A stretch of DNA of 42,700 bases from DTU015 sp964406505. Its GTDB lineage: Bacteria; Bacillota; Sulfobacillia; Fermentithermobacillales; Fermentithermobacillaceae. The position numbers and the translations under genes are program-made. The DNA lies in NCBI GenBank assembly GCA_964406505.1, contig CAYORX010000016.1, positions 1 to 42,700 on the forward strand, read 5' to 3'. Below the pieces are notes generated by a model, which worked only from the letters and a program-made list of their open reading frames with translations, was not told the DNA's origin and made no database searches. Below, one piece after another: positions 35,648 through 42,700 of this stretch (position 1 is the first letter of the stretch; each line of letters starts with the position of its first letter).

Positions 35648-35675
35648 AATAAATACAGCCGTGCATTCGCACGGC
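35648..35675 (-). terminator. lysA: Lysine riboswitch terminator
   Basis: On the minus strand GCCGTGC-GAAT-GCACGGC is followed by TGTATTTATT, just before the lysA ribosome binding site. Confidence 0.88.
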
Positions 35676-35694
35676 CAATCCAGCCATCGATATG

Positions 35695-35897
35695 CATCTT
35701 CCCCCAGGTTGTGAGATAGCGCTTCGCAGCAGACCCCAGGGCAGTCCTGAAGCGACAGTGATGCAGCTATTCGCTGCACCCCCAGCTAAATAGAACCGGC
35801 ATTCTAATTAGCTTCGGCGATGGCCCCTTTCGTGTTTTTTCATAGCTGCCGTACTCTAAAACCTACTTATGACCGCCGCGCCTCTACCCCACCCTCC
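35695..35897 (-). promoter_or_regulatory. Lysine riboswitch (L box)
   Basis: On the minus strand, GGGTAGAGGCGCGG, ATAAGTAG, GAAAGGGG, CATCGCCGAAGC, GCTGGGGGTGCAG, ACTGTC and GCTATCTCAC follow the L-box consensus in order. Lysine binding is expected to cause termination at the downstream hairpin. Confidence 0.94.
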
Positions 35898-35936
35898 ATG
35901 AGGAACGATGAGGTATCGTATTATTCAATTATTACG

Positions 35937-35965
35937 AAGATAGCATACTCTAGACGTACAGTCAA
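35937..35965 (-). promoter_or_regulatory. Promoter of the lysA leader
   Basis: On the minus strand TTGACT (35965-35960) and TATCTT (35942-35937) are separated by 17 bases, upstream of the L box. Confidence 0.65.
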
Positions 35966-36018
35966 TATCTTCGAAATTTTATTCCTCAAATTTTAAACAC
36001 AGTCTTTTAGCGGGCTGC

Positions 36019-37035
36019 TCACTCAAAAACATTTTGCACAAATAATGAAGCGAGACCTCCAGTATGAATATAGCATGCACCTTCATTAGAGGGAATCATA
36101 CCTTTTTGAATTAAATCAAGAAATCCGCCAAGGCATTTACTGGTGTACACATCTTCAAGCAAAATGCCTTCCATTCGTGCAGCCTGGAACAGCGTGCGCC
36201 GAGAACGCTCGGTCACCTTCGCATATCCTTCGCCCAAGTAGTCATCATAAACCGTCATTACATCTTTATAGCTAATTTTTGGCCGAATACCTTCTGTCCG
36301 CTCTATGATTTCTGAAGCACCAGTAATCAGTTCATCAAGCAATCTAGATAATATGGGTTCAGAATATTCGACGCTAATCACATGAACGTGAAAAGGACAC
36401 CCTAGTAGTGCAGCACCAAGTACAAAACCAGAAGCAGTTCCTCCCATCGCACCCACCATTGCAACGTGTTTAATATCGAGGTTATGGCTTTTTATCTGTT
36501 CGCAAAGTTCTAAGGCTGCGCTTACATATCCCATTGCACCCAAAGGGGTGGAAGCCCCGTTGTGGATAATATAAGGAGTACGGCCTTGTTTTTTAATTTT
36601 TCTAGCAAGTTCCTCCATCTTTCGGGCTCTTCGTTGTTCATCTACCTTGCCTATAAAAACAGAATCCGCTCCAAAAATATAATTTAAAAGCATATTTCCT
36701 TTTAACTTTTGAGGTCTATCATCATTATGTACTAGCACACAGTTTAACCCTGTTTTGCAGCATGCAGCAGCCGTAAGGGAACATAAATTAGACTGAAGGC
36801 CGCCGGCGGTCAATACCGTATCAACCCCATTTTCCAAAGCATCTCCTATAAGAAACTCTAGACTGCGAGTTTTGTTACCACCTTGGCCTAACCCGGTAAG
36901 ATCGTCTCTTTTAATGTAAAGATTTTCATGATTAACCTGTTCGCCTAGTCTGTCCAATTTTTGTAGAGGAGTTGGCCATATTCCTAGATCAGCCTTCGGG
37001 AAATTGTCAAGATACCCACGGCGATTTAACAACAT
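36019..37035 (-). CDS. D-cysteine desulfhydrase / ACC deaminase family PLP enzyme
   Basis: This fold-type II PLP enzyme of 338 aa has IKRDDLTGLGQGGNKTRSLEFL with the probable cofactor lysine K55, then TAGGLQSNLCSLTAAA (the Ser-Asn pair typical of the family) and a Gly-rich GAMGGTASGF phosphate loop. Members degrade D-cysteine to pyruvate, sulfide and ammonia, or deaminate 1-aminocyclopropane-1-carboxylate; the exact substrate cannot be read. AAGGGTG precedes the ATG. It lies 108 bases after livF without a clear terminator, so it may be read through from the liv operon. Confidence 0.82.
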   Translation of the reverse strand: MLLNRRGYLDNFPKADLGIWPTPLQKLDRLGEQVNHENLYIKRDDLTGLGQGGNKTRSLEFLIGDALENGVDTVLTAGGLQSNLCSLTAAACCKTGLNCVLVHNDDRPQKLKGNMLLNYIFGADSVFIGKVDEQRRARKMEELARKIKKQGRTPYIIHNGASTPLGAMGYVSAALELCEQIKSHNLDIKHVAMVGAMGGTASGFVLGAALLGCPFHVHVISVEYSEPILSRLLDELITGASEIIERTEGIRPKISYKDVMTVYDDYLGEGYAKVTERSRRTLFQAARMEGILLEDVYTSKCLGGFLDLIQKGMIPSNEGACYIHTGGLASLFVQNVFE

Positions 37036-37143
37036 TTTGCATACACCCTTTTAAAACATAATCGTTTTGCAAAAAATTTCAAGGACTCCAAAATCTCCAA
37101 CATAATAAAATAATTTAGTATTTCAGGCAATCTTATTAAAATT

Positions 37144-37860
37144 TTATTCACCTAGGTAAGTTTGACGCACTTTCTCATTTGCAAGCAAATCTTTGGAATA
37201 TCCTTTAAGCGCTATACTGCCAGTCTCAAGTACATAAGCGCGAGACGCAGTATTTAGTGCTAAATAAGCGTTTTGCTCTACAAGTAAAATTGTAGCGCCA
37301 ACCTGGTTAACTTCCTTTATAATGCGAAAAACATCTTTAACTATCATAGGAGCAAGCCCCATGGACGGCTCGTCCATTAACAAAACCTTAGGTCTTGACA
37401 TAAGAGCCCGTCCCATTGCAAGCATTTGTTGTTCTCCCCCACTTAATGTTCCGGCCCGCTGCCTTTTCCTTTCGCTTAACTTGGGAAATAGCGAAAATAC
37501 CCAGTCTAGATCCTCTCTCAGCTGTTTTTTACCTTCCCTTCCGCTAGGTTGGCAATATGCACCCAATTCGAGGTTTTCCAAAACTGTCATCTGAGCAAAT
37601 ACCCTTCTGCCCTCAGGTACATGCGAGATACCCATTTTAACAATATCCTCCGGTTTGCTTCGAAATATCGATTTTCCCTCGAATAAAATTTCGCCGGATA
37701 TTGGGGGCAATAGCCCAGAGATAGTTTTCAATGTTGTAGTTTTTCCTGCACCGTTAGATCCTATTAAAGCTACGATCTCACCTTCGTTTACATTTAGTGA
37801 AATGCCTTTTAAAGCTTTGATCGAACCGTACTGAGTCACTACCTCCCTAAGCGATAGCAC
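37144..37860 (-). CDS. livF: Branched-chain amino acid ABC transporter ATPase LivF
   Basis: Walker A GSNGAGKTT, signature LSGGEQQMLAMGRAL and Walker B VLLMDEPSMGLAP are present, with LivF-typical GISHVPEGRRVFAQMTVLENLELGA. GTG 37860 aligns with the usual LivF N terminus (MLSLREVVTQYG) and has AGGAG nine bases upstream; ATG 37866 or 37869 are the alternatives. The start overlaps the end of livG, implying coupling. Confidence 0.95.
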   Translation of the reverse strand: MLSLREVVTQYGSIKALKGISLNVNEGEIVALIGSNGAGKTTTLKTISGLLPPISGEILFEGKSIFRSKPEDIVKMGISHVPEGRRVFAQMTVLENLELGAYCQPSGREGKKQLREDLDWVFSLFPKLSERKRQRAGTLSGGEQQMLAMGRALMSRPKVLLMDEPSMGLAPMIVKDVFRIIKEVNQVGATILLVEQNAYLALNTASRAYVLETGSIALKGYSKDLLANEKVRQTYLGE

Positions 37861-38620
37861 TAGCATCATCTCCTAAATACGCTTTAATAACATTTGGATC
37901 CTTTTGAACTTCTTTTGGGGTTCCTTGTGCAATTTTTACCCCGTGATCTAAAACTGCCACACGATCAGCCGTGCTCATAACCATCTTCATATCATGTTCT
38001 ATAAGAAAAACCACTTTGCCTGCATCTCTAATCCGTTTTATAAGTGCAGTTATATCCCTAGTTTCCTGAGGATTCATACCCGCCGCGGGCTCATCTAACA
38101 GCATAACTTTTGGTTCGGATGCTAATGCCCTTGCAATTTCAAGTTGCCTTCGCTCTCCGTACGAAAGATTCGATGCTTTTTCATAAGGATCGGCGTCAAG
38201 CCCAACGAATTTCAAAAGTTCTAAACACCGTTGACGGGTTTCATCTTCTTCTTGCCTGACACCGAAAGACCCAAAAGTAGCGCCAAAGATTCCCGCATTG
38301 GTACGGCAATGCCGCCCTATCATAACGTTCTCCAAAATAGTCATGTCACCAAAAAGCCTTATGTTTTGAAATGTACGGGCAAGCCCTATCCGAGTTATTT
38401 CATGTGGTTTAAGTTCGGCTAGATCATTCCCGTTAAAAAGTATTTCTCCTGAAGTCGGGCTATATATGCCCGTCACTAAGTTAAACAACGTCGTTTTACC
38501 AGCACCGTTAGGACCTATAAGCCCCATGATTTCACCTGCATAAATGGATAAATCGACGTGGCGTACTGCATTAAGCCCACCGAATGACTTGCTCACCTTT
38601 TTTATTTCAAGTATCGGCAT
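37847..38620 (-). CDS. livG: Branched-chain amino acid ABC transporter ATPase LivG
   Basis: Walker A GPNGAGKTT, LARTFQNIRLFGDMTILENVMIG (LivG-type), signature LSYGERRQLEIARAL and Walker B VMLLDEPAAGMNP are all present. ATG 38620 has GGGGGAG about eight bases upstream and overlaps the last 14 bases of livM; a longer frame to 38680 lies within livM and is not family-like. Confidence 0.95.
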   Translation of the reverse strand: MPILEIKKVSKSFGGLNAVRHVDLSIYAGEIMGLIGPNGAGKTTLFNLVTGIYSPTSGEILFNGNDLAELKPHEITRIGLARTFQNIRLFGDMTILENVMIGRHCRTNAGIFGATFGSFGVRQEEDETRQRCLELLKFVGLDADPYEKASNLSYGERRQLEIARALASEPKVMLLDEPAAGMNPQETRDITALIKRIRDAGKVVFLIEHDMKMVMSTADRVAVLDHGVKIAQGTPKEVQKDPNVIKAYLGDDASAIA

Positions 38621-39614
38621 GTTCGTCTCTCCCCCTTCCATACCCAAGCATCGCCGCAACAAACTGTTTTGCAAAAGCACCTGCTTTAAGGCCCCCTCCG
38701 GTCTTTCGTCGTTTGGACGCTAGTTTGCGAATTATTGCCAGTTTCGTACGCAATAACCCACGAGTTTTAGATATCTCGGATTTTGGCTTTAAGGTACTTC
38801 GCCCAACCAAACCTTGTGGGCGCACCAACATCATGATTACCAGCATAGCACCGTAAAACAGCATACGGTATTGAGACACAAAATCAGATACCCCTCGCAA
38901 AACTTCGGGTGCAAATGTTAATACCGCAGAACCGATAACTGACCCATTTAGACTCCCCATTCCGCCTAGAACGACCATGCTAAGAATTTCCACCGATCTA
39001 CTAAACGCAAACGAAGATGGATTAAGATACCTGAACCAATGTGCAAAAAGTCCTCCAGCAATTCCCGCCCATGTAGCACCCATTGCAAACGCAATCACTT
39101 TATGACGGGAAACATCGATTCCCATTGCGGCTGCTGCAATTTGATCTTCGCGTATGGCAGTAAGCGCCCGGCCGAAACGGGACCGTTTTTGGCGTTTTAA
39201 TGCCCAGTATGCCAGTAAAGCAAGTATAGCTGCTGTAAAAAGATTGGTTTGTTTTGGTATACCTCTAAGTCCAAAAGCCCCGCCAGTTATTTTCATATTG
39301 AGAATGGTCACCCGAATTATCTCACCAAAGCCAAGGGTAGCAATAGCAAGATAGTCTCCTTTTAGCCTTAAAGTTGGCAATCCTACGACCAGCCCAAACA
39401 GTGCCGCTGACATTCCCCCGGCGATAAGCGCAAGCATAAAGGGTATATTATAGACTGAAGTAAGGATTCCGGAAGTATACGCTCCGATACCCATGAACGC
39501 TGCATGACCTAAGGAAAGTTGTCCCGCACATCCTGTCACAAGGTTTAAGCTAAGCGCCATAATTATGTTAATACATGTGATTACGAGCAGCTGGTAGTAG
39601 TACGGACTAATCAT
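38607..39614 (-). CDS. livM: Branched-chain amino acid ABC transporter permease LivM
   Basis: The polytopic permease has LNLVTGCAGQLSLGHAAFMGIGAYTSGIL and the EAA-like cytoplasmic loop RFGRALTAIREDQIAAAAMGIDVSRHKVIAF. After the last TM, a basic tail of about 60 residues (LKPKSEISK... KRRKTGG) is longer than usual. The start is four bases after livH, with GGAGAAGG upstream. Confidence 0.93.
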   Translation of the reverse strand: MISPYYYQLLVITCINIIMALSLNLVTGCAGQLSLGHAAFMGIGAYTSGILTSVYNIPFMLALIAGGMSAALFGLVVGLPTLRLKGDYLAIATLGFGEIIRVTILNMKITGGAFGLRGIPKQTNLFTAAILALLAYWALKRQKRSRFGRALTAIREDQIAAAAMGIDVSRHKVIAFAMGATWAGIAGGLFAHWFRYLNPSSFAFSRSVEILSMVVLGGMGSLNGSVIGSAVLTFAPEVLRGVSDFVSQYRMLFYGAMLVIMMLVRPQGLVGRSTLKPKSEISKTRGLLRTKLAIIRKLASKRRKTGGGLKAGAFAKQFVAAMLGYGRGRDEHADT

Positions 39615-39617
39615 GAT

Positions 39618-40487
39618 TTACACCTTCTCCTGCGTATTTCTACCGAATATTCCCGATGGTTTTATGAGCAAAACAAGAGCAAGTATGCTAAAAGCGATAG
39701 CATCTCTCCATTCAGATCTTAAAAGCGCAACCCCCATAACTTCTGCCATGCCCAGTAATATTCCACCAGCCATAGCCCCCGGAATGCTGCCAACTCCTCC
39801 TAACACAGCGCCTACAAACCCCTTAAGTCCCGGCATCATACCCATAGACGGTTCCACCGCATTAAAATTCATACCTATCAAGACACCGGCCGCCGCTGCA
39901 AGTGCCGAACCCACCGCAAATGTAAAAGCTATTACTTGGTTTACGCTTATTCCCATTAAGCTCGCAGTCTGTTTATCTTCTGCCGTCGCCCTCATGGCTT
40001 TACCGATTTTGGTTTTTTGGACCAACAAGTGTAGTCCAACCATCAAGCACACACTAGTCATCAAAATTAATACATCAAATGTATTAATTCGAACCCCTCC
40101 GGCAGTTAGATATTTCACTTTAAAAGGTACTGGAAACGCCCGGGTTTGCGGTCCCATCACTGCAAGCGCAAGGTTACGCAAGAATATTGACATTCCTATT
40201 GCACTGATGAGCACTGCAAGGCGAGGGGCTTTTCTTAACGGCCTATACGCAATTCTTTCGATCGTAACCCCTACCATGGCCCCGCCAGTCATAGCAATAA
40301 GCAACACAATAGGGAACGGAAGCCTTAAAGTCGTCGACACCATCAGTCCGATAAAAGCACCTGCCATATAGATTTCACCATGAGCAAAATTTATCAGGCG
40401 CAAAACCCCGTAAACCATAGTATAGCCAAGGGCGATTAACGCATAAGTACTTCCTAATGTGAGTCCGTTCACAAGTTGCTGTAGCAA
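39618..40487 (-). CDS. livH: Branched-chain amino acid ABC transporter permease LivH
   Basis: The 289-aa permease starts MLQQLVNGLTLGSTYALIAL and has GYTMVYGVLRLINFAHGEIYM and the loop IGKAMRATAEDKQTASLMGISV, as in LivH. TTG 40487 follows GGAGGTG by five bases; extending to 40565 would run into the intercistronic hairpin. Confidence 0.93.
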   Translation of the reverse strand: MLQQLVNGLTLGSTYALIALGYTMVYGVLRLINFAHGEIYMAGAFIGLMVSTTLRLPFPIVLLIAMTGGAMVGVTIERIAYRPLRKAPRLAVLISAIGMSIFLRNLALAVMGPQTRAFPVPFKVKYLTAGGVRINTFDVLILMTSVCLMVGLHLLVQKTKIGKAMRATAEDKQTASLMGISVNQVIAFTFAVGSALAAAAGVLIGMNFNAVEPSMGMMPGLKGFVGAVLGGVGSIPGAMAGGILLGMAEVMGVALLRSEWRDAIAFSILALVLLIKPSGIFGRNTQEKV

Positions 40488-40518
40488 ATTTTCACCTCCG
40501 CCAAATTTTTGGTTCCGC

Positions 40519-40568
40519 CGGGTTAGGGGCAAATAATATGTTTCGACTAAATCAAATGCCCCCACCCG
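40519..40568 (-). other. Intercistronic stem-loop between livK and livH
   Basis: On the minus strand CGGGT-G-GGGGCA-like bases (40568-40557) pair with TGCCCC-TA-ACCCG (40531-40519). No T tract follows. It could protect the upstream livK mRNA so that the binding protein is made in excess of the permease. Confidence 0.5.
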
Positions 40569-40643
40569 TTCTTAAAACCCACTTTCTCTTGATTTATCTA
40601 AGCATACATGCATTTATGATTCGTTAAACATCTTTAAACGCCA

Positions 40644-41843
40644 TTACCTTGCTCTAGTAAACTTGCCGCTTTCCACCTTCAAAATGATTACTTCTTTAAG
40701 AGCTTCGCCATTTGCCGCAAAAGATGTTTTGCCAGTTATTCCGGGAAAATCCTTAATGTCAGCCATTGCTTCCTTAAGAGCTTGCCTGTCATCACCTGAT
40801 GTTTCTAAGGCTTTGGCGACTATTTTGGTGGTGTCGTAAGCATTAGCGGCAAACATATCGGGCTCTTCGTTATATTCCTGTTCATAGCGGGTAACGAAAT
40901 TCTGAATATCCTCTGATGTATCACCTGAATAAAATCCTGCAGTAAACAGGGCCCCTTCAACAGCTTCTCCGCCTAATTCAACCAATTTGCTGGAGTAAAA
41001 TCCATCAGCACCCAATAGCATCGCATTTAAGCCTTGCCTTTCTGCTTGCTGCGCGATCTTTGCGGCTTCGGTGTAATATCCACCTACGTAAAGTGCTTCC
41101 ACTTGATCGCCAATTTTGGTGAGTTGAGCGCGAAAATCTTCGTCCCCATCTAAATACGACTCGACTGCTATTATTGTGCCACCCATTTCCTCTATCTTGT
41201 CTACAAAATTGTCTTTTAGCGCAACACCATAGTCATTATTAGCATAAAGAACGGCAAATTTTTCGAGTTTTATTTCGTTAACAACATATTCAGCCAATTG
41301 ACGGGCTTGTACATCATCAGTAATTACATTGCGGAAAATATAGTCACCTGTATCTGCCAATCCCGGAGCAGTAGATGACGGGGTAATCATAAGCACACCT
41401 GAATCTTGAGCAATAGGCGCAACAGTAGCGGTTTCGCCGCTTAAAACTGCACCAACAATTGCGGTCACTTTATCTTGATCTATCAATTTTTGTATTGCGT
41501 TGGCAGCTTCTGTTGAATCGCCTTTGCTGTCTTCCGCAATTAATTGAAGTTTTAGACCATTTGCGCCACCTTGTTCATTAATCTCATCAATTGCGGTTTG
41601 AATACCATTTCTTACACTTTGTCCGTAAGTAGCATAGTCGCCTGTTAAAGGACCAACTGTACCTAGTTTAACGATTTTTTCACCATCACCGACACCATTA
41701 GAATCTGAAGGTTCTTTTGATTCAGACTGAACACAGCCTGCCAAAAGCATTGAAACTATCAGTAAAACTGCAACTCCAAACATCCAAAGATTGGTACCAT
41801 TTACAAACCTTTGCTTACTTTTAGAAACATTTGCAGGTCTCAT
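40644..41843 (-). CDS. livK: Branched-chain amino acid ABC transporter substrate-binding lipoprotein LivK
   Basis: The signal peptide ends in the lipobox LLAGC (Cys37). A type I periplasmic-binding fold follows: VKLGTVGPLTGDYATYGQSVRNGIQ, AIVGAVLSGETATVAPIAQDSGVLMITPSST and FAVLYANNDYGVALKDNF. It captures Leu/Ile/Val or related amino acids outside the cell for LivHMGF. ATG 41843 has AGGAGG 11 bases upstream. It is the first full gene behind the second riboswitch leader. Confidence 0.94.
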   Translation of the reverse strand: MRPANVSKSKQRFVNGTNLWMFGVAVLLIVSMLLAGCVQSESKEPSDSNGVGDGEKIVKLGTVGPLTGDYATYGQSVRNGIQTAIDEINEQGGANGLKLQLIAEDSKGDSTEAANAIQKLIDQDKVTAIVGAVLSGETATVAPIAQDSGVLMITPSSTAPGLADTGDYIFRNVITDDVQARQLAEYVVNEIKLEKFAVLYANNDYGVALKDNFVDKIEEMGGTIIAVESYLDGDEDFRAQLTKIGDQVEALYVGGYYTEAAKIAQQAERQGLNAMLLGADGFYSSKLVELGGEAVEGALFTAGFYSGDTSEDIQNFVTRYEQEYNEEPDMFAANAYDTTKIVAKALETSGDDRQALKEAMADIKDFPGITGKTSFAANGEALKEVIILKVESGKFTRAR

Positions 41844-42243
41844 TTTAGGTGTTACCTCCTGTTTTTGTCGAACATATTTCGCACTTTTGTATTGTAGCAA
41901 TGGAAATCAATTAAGATATATCTTGCACGCCACATCGTACTACCGGTATCACATTCGGGTTTGCATTGAATATCATGTAAAATCATCCGCAATTAGATCA
42001 ATTTAGCATATAACCAAAATAAATAATTCGATCTGTTTGACGTTTTTTAAAACATGACGTCTTCCAAATGCATAGGGATAATGTAAGTTTCCTGCATTGT
42101 GGCATTCCTCGCAGATATTTGGATTTATCTTATCCATCTAAACAGAAATGGATCTAATCTAAATACGCGAGTGCAGGACGAAAATGGAAAAGGGGATCAT
42201 GAACACGGTCAACCAAGGCGAAGAAAAAATTTTTTTAGTCAAA

Positions 42244-42283
42244 ACACCTACTACCGGCAAAACACAAAGCACCGGGAAGGTGT
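42244..42283 (-). terminator. Possible attenuator hairpin over the end of leader peptide 2
   Basis: On the minus strand ACACCT (42283-42278) pairs with AGGTGT (42249-42244), with inner CCGG/CCGG, followed by TTTGAC and, 10 bases on, TTTTTT. It covers the stop codon of the short frame. The 400 bases between it and livK (41844-42243) hold no supported gene. Confidence 0.4.
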
Positions 42284-42373
42284 AGACCAGGTTTCCAAGC
42301 CTTTCCCCTTTCCCGCCAAAGATGCGACAACCGCAAGAACCACAGGGCACGCTAATGTCCTGGTAATCCCCAC
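42251..42373 (-). CDS. Putative branched-chain-rich leader peptide (copy 2)
   Basis: A 40-codon frame from GTG begins MGITRTLACPVVLAVVASLA, with Val/Leu/Ile at eight of the first 19 positions. AGGAGGTGG lies six to seven bases upstream, identical to copy 1, and residues 1-3 (MGI) and the position of the V/L-rich run are shared with it. It lies after the riboswitch terminator and before livK, as leader peptides of amino acid operons do. Translation is not proven. Confidence 0.5.
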   Translation of the reverse strand: MGITRTLACPVVLAVVASLAGKGKGLETWSTPSRCFVFCR

Positions 42374-42404
42374 TGCTACCACCTCCTTTTGCAAGCACCT
42401 AGAT

Positions 42405-42459
42405 AAAACAAACCCGGCGACAAGCATTGATAATAATGGAAGGAACTTGCCGCTCGGGT
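42405..42459 (-). terminator. Riboswitch-controlled terminator (copy 2)
   Basis: On the minus strand ACCCGAGCGGCAAG pairs with CTTGTCGCCGGGT, leaving one bulged A, followed by TTGTTTT. Its stem differs from copy 1 by compensating changes. The 5' arm belongs to the aptamer. Confidence 0.82.
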
Positions 42460-42573
42460 ATTTTCCACCCACGGTGTACTTTGCGTTTGCAAAGTTTGTA
42501 CCGCTCGGTCCAGTCTCCCGAATTCACCTCGTTCATAGGGCAACATCGGAACGGAACCCTAAGGTACACTTCC
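42438..42573 (-). promoter_or_regulatory. ykkC-class riboswitch, ppGpp subtype (2a) by context (copy 2, liv)
   Basis: On the minus strand GGAAGTGTACC, AGGGTTCCG, a variable hairpin, GGACCGAGCGGTAC, hairpin CTTTGC/GCAAAG, GTACACCGTGGG, AAAATACCCGAGCGG and AAGTTCCTTCC follow the ykkC fold; the end blocks GGAAG/CTTCC form P1. Both variable hairpins show compensatory changes relative to copy 1. Control of a branched-chain amino acid transporter is the known context of ppGpp riboswitches, which turn genes on in starvation. Confidence 0.85.
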
Positions 42574-42603
42574 TTAAATAACTGTTAATGGATATTGTCT
42601 GGA

Positions 42604-42632
42604 ATAATACCACATATAAGCGGCATGTGCAA
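42604..42632 (-). promoter_or_regulatory. Promoter of the liv leader
   Basis: On the minus strand TTGCAC (42632-42627) and TATTAT (42609-42604) are separated by 17 bases, 31 bases before the aptamer. Downstream bases to 42700 show nothing else. Confidence 0.65.
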
Positions 42633-42700
42633 CAAAATAATTTGAACAGACTGAGTCACCTTACTTGTAAAAGTAAATTCCAGTGATCGGCATGAAAGTG

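Noticed and set aside
39613..40371. A 252-codon plus-strand frame opposite livH
   Set aside because: It is a shadow of the hydrophobic livH gene; the reading is low-complexity Pro/Thr/Ala/Ile.
42099..42581. A 160-codon plus-strand frame at the right end
   Set aside because: It runs antisense through the riboswitch, terminator and leader peptide of the liv operon; the structured RNA explains the sequence better.
1..42700. CRISPR arrays, transposons, attachment sites, tRNA or rRNA genes
   Set aside because: No regularly spaced repeats, transposase motifs, target duplications or tRNA-like folds were noticed in reading; a dedicated tRNA scan was not possible.

Overview
The window looks like chromosome of an anaerobic, low-GC Gram-positive bacterium (Bacillota, probably a Clostridia/Peptococcaceae-like lineage; this is inference). 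The signs are strong AGGAGG-type ribosome binding sites, frequent GTG/TTG starts, five Firmicute-type riboswitches, lipoproteins with Gram-positive lipoboxes, and amino-acid-fermentation genes. No rRNA, tRNA, phage, IS element or CRISPR array was seen.

Layout. 1-3380: a c-di-AMP (ydaO-type) riboswitch leads an operon of an opine-dehydrogenase-family enzyme and a B12-dependent mutase-like protein that is split by a -1 frameshift at a run of six A. 3375-4872: PHP phosphoesterase and Nudix ADP-sugar pyrophosphatase. 5063-7739: tldD-tldE (pmbA) peptidase pair. 7869-11097: glycine-rich DUF5320 protein, an orphan two-TM sensor, a PflA-like radical SAM protein and MscL with a zinc ribbon. 11167-13580: TPP riboswitch-controlled thiM-thiE-HAD operon. 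13604-18810: a five-gene operon of four membrane proteins (the first DUF6754-like) and a cytosolic M14 zinc carboxypeptidase. Its leader carries a ykkC-class riboswitch (ppGpp subtype by context) followed by a short reading frame rich in branched-chain codons.

18922-34244 is a mosaic of single genes: MATE exporter, membrane-anchored VanX-like dipeptidase, ABC exporter pair, SPFH protein coupled to a ribbon-helix-helix protein, two lipoproteins, cyclophilin, methionine gamma-lyase, a PAS protein, exonuclease III and a slipin. 34245-35965: lysA behind a lysine riboswitch. 36019-42632: a D-cysteine desulfhydrase-like gene and the complete livKHMGF branched-chain amino acid ABC transporter, whose leader is a second copy of the same riboswitch plus leader-peptide arrangement.

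The main message is the pairing of the two leaders. The liv transporter and the uncharacterised membrane-complex/carboxypeptidase operon share the same two-layer leader: a ppGpp-type aptamer with terminator, then a conserved AGGAGGTGGTAGC ribosome binding site and a peptide beginning MGI and dense in Val/Leu/Ile. The membrane operon is therefore probably part of a starvation response that supplies amino acids, and it is the best candidate here for an undescribed system.
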